Origin: JBNJEM01 sp051745935
GTDB lineage: Bacteria > Planctomycetota > Planctomycetia > Pirellulales > Pirellulaceae
Direction of reading: 5' to 3'
Assembly (NCBI GenBank): GCA_051745935.1
Contig: JBNJEM010000464.1
Location: forward strand, 1 to 6,392
Length of the DNA stretch: 6,392 nt
Below the pieces are notes generated by a model. That model was not told the origin of the DNA and did not search any database. It saw only the letters and a program-made list of their open reading frames with translations. The position numbers and the translations under genes were made by a program. Positions 5,817 through 6,392 of the stretch are shown piece after piece. Positions within the stretch are counted from its first letter, which is position 1. Every line of letters starts with the position of its first letter.

Positions 5817-5841
5817 TACGCGCATTTCGTCGAATCGTCAA
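5813..5841 (-). promoter_or_regulatory. abiE operon promoter
   Basis: On the - strand, TTGACG (5841-5836) is followed by a 17-nt spacer (5835-5819) and TACTAT (5818-5813). These match the sigma-70 consensus at 5/6 and 4/6 with ideal spacing. Four bases of the -10 box lie inside the palindromic operator. Transcription would start near 5806, giving a leader of about 50 nt before abiEi. Confidence 0.65.
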
Positions 5842-6002
5842 GGTGCCGGCGGACCGTGCGGCGAGCGCTTGACTGGCTTATGGGCCGGACCGGTAGTCCG
5901 AATGGTGCGATGCGGCACCCTGGGCGGCGCGAAAGGCGTGACCAGACGTGTCAAGCCCCCTCCGATAATGAAGGCAGACTTAGCCGTTCGACCATGAATG
6001 AC

Positions 6003-6008
6003 GGAGGT
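6003..6008 (+). promoter_or_regulatory. Ribosome binding site deciding the GTG start of the WYL-type gene
   Basis: GGAGGT lies 5 nt before GTG 6014, a near-perfect Shine-Dalgarno. It supports GTG 6014 over the in-frame ATG at about 6038. Confidence 0.55.
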
Positions 6009-6128
6009 GGCACGTGAAACATACGGTCCAGCGAGCCATGCATCAGCCGGATGATTTGGTCATCGAATTCGACTACCGCGACGCGAAGGGGACGACGACT
6101 CATCGGGTCGTGAGTCCGATTCGCTTCC

Positions 6129-6257
6129 TGGATCCTGGCCGGTTAGCGGATCCTGGCCACAAAGAAACGCGCGGCGAACGCAGCGCGTGGTGCAGTGAAA
6201 GGTCCCTCTGCGAGCTCCGTCCTCCCCCAACAGTCTACGACGTGCATAAGAAACCAT
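6129..6257 (-). pseudogene. REP-associated tyrosine transposase, N-terminal fragment
   Basis: From ATG 6257-6255 the - strand encodes MVSYARRRLLGEDGARRGTF, then HCTTRCVRRAFLCGQDPLTG. This is the start of the REP-associated Y1-type transposases (typically '(Y/F)HCxxRCVRRAFLCGxDxxTGxxxxHR...W'). An AAAGGAG Shine-Dalgarno (6270-6264) sits 6 nt upstream, so the start is secure. After about 43 residues family similarity stops at 6130, and the frame reads antisense through the WYL fragment to a stop near 6060. The HUH motif and catalytic tyrosine are missing. In orientation and part of the protein it complements the C-terminal remnant at 3322-3600 but lies on the other strand, so the two come either from different copies or from one copy split by an inversion. 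Confidence 0.6.
6130..6158. repeat. 18-bp-period direct repeat at the WYL/transposase junction
   Basis: GGATCCTGGCC occurs at 6130-6140 and again at 6148-6158, separated by GGTTAGC. On the - strand the two copies encode GQDP twice in frame (GQDPLTGQDP). One copy is probably native to the transposase. The other sits exactly at the fusion point, consistent with a small duplication during the joining event. Confidence 0.5.
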
Positions 6258-6392
6258 GGCAGTCTCCTTTAGCTGCGGGGCCGTGATCGGACTGGCTTAC
6301 CGCCCGCCGGGCGGTTTTGGCCAGGCGTCCGTTCACCTCCCCAGGTTCATGAGATCTGCCCGCGTTTCGCACGCGACCCTGACTATATCCGA
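6258..6392. other. Upstream region of the transposase fragment, window edge
   Basis: Apart from the AAAGGAG ribosome binding site (6264-6270) and the GC palindrome at 6299-6318, no gene or recognisable site is seen. Short frames have no start signal or motif. Confidence 0.4.
6299..6318. repeat. GC-rich palindrome followed by T4: REP-like element or terminator
   Basis: ACCGCCCG (6299-6306), a central C and CGGGCGGT (6308-6315) make a perfect inverted repeat followed by TTTT on the + strand. It lies about 40 bp upstream of the transposase start. REP palindromes are the substrates of this transposase class and flank their genes, which favours a REP remnant. On the + strand the GC stem plus T-run would also serve as an intrinsic terminator. 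Only one copy is in the window. Confidence 0.4.

Larger units (their letters stand above)
6014..6286 (+). pseudogene. WYL-type domain protein, N-terminal fragment
   Basis: The ORF opens at GTG 6014 behind a strong GGAGGT. Its first ~40 codons (MKHTVQRAMHQPDDLVIEFD, then YRDAKGTTTHRVVSPIRFL) match the start of small WYL-type proteins, in which 'IEFDYxDAKGxxTxRxVSPIRFL' precedes the WYL core. After about 6130 the translation (ADPGHKETRGERSAWCSERS) is simply antisense to a transposase N-terminus on the - strand and has no WYL similarity. The real gene is therefore 3'-truncated at 6130, and the ORF continues by chance to TGA 6284-6286. WYL domains are ligand- or nucleic-acid-sensing modules, common in regulators of defence loci. 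The gene is divergent from abiEi across 258 bp that contain the abiE operator. No -35/-10 pair for this gene is convincing. Confidence 0.55.

Noticed and set aside
5686..5997. 103-codon + frame spanning the abiE promoter
   Set aside because: It crosses the palindromic operator and promoter, and has low-complexity composition and no family resemblance.
1..6392. CRISPR array, tRNA, rRNA or riboswitch
   Set aside because: No regularly spaced direct repeats, tRNA cloverleaf or recognisable structured RNA was seen on either strand.

Overview
The window looks like an accessory, decaying stretch of a moderately high-GC bacterial chromosome, most probably a planctomycete (Planctomycetota). The main pointers are a GYF_2-type N-terminal domain joined to membrane helices with an 'SPLFNWINF...GDGKIVLG' core, an ARPP-1/DUF6569 protein, a DUF4236-type protein and fragments of the long REP-associated (Y1-type) transposases common in that phylum. 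This assignment rests on recognising protein families by eye, not on a database search.

Layout. Positions 1-597 (- strand) hold the N-terminal 199 codons of a DUF4236 protein that runs off the left edge. Positions 598-1133 are intergenic and contain repeat-like sequence and a small palindrome. Positions 1134-2222 (+) hold an ARPP-1 (DUF6569) gene interrupted by about 100 bp carrying an in-frame stop. From 2331 (+) a GYF_2 membrane protein begins with a good ribosome binding site. Its natural sequence seems to end near 2868, and the ORF then runs to 3428 through DNA whose better coding sense is on the opposite strand: a DegT/DnrJ-type aminotransferase C-terminus (3008 to about 3205) and a short ORF overlapping it by GTGA (2838-3011). 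Positions 3322-3600 (+) are the C-terminal remnant of a REP-associated transposase. Positions 3601-4121 hold no intact gene, only one degraded fragment on the - strand, followed by a 51-codon ORF at 4122-4277.

The one complete functional unit is the AbiE type IV toxin-antitoxin / abortive-infection operon on the - strand. The antitoxin/repressor abiEi (5120-5755) is followed by the nucleotidyltransferase toxin abiEii (4242-5123), with a 4-nt TTGA overlap. Upstream is a near-consensus promoter (TTGACG - 17 nt - TACTAT). Its -10 box is overlapped by a perfect 12+1+12 palindrome that is very likely the AbiEi autoregulatory operator.

To the right, a truncated WYL-type gene start (+, from 6014) meets a truncated transposase N-terminus (- strand, start at 6257) at an 18-bp-period duplication. 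A REP-like or terminator-like GC palindrome lies in the transposase upstream region. Overall this is an AbiE cassette embedded among transposase relics and gene fragments, as expected of a defence or plasticity hotspot.
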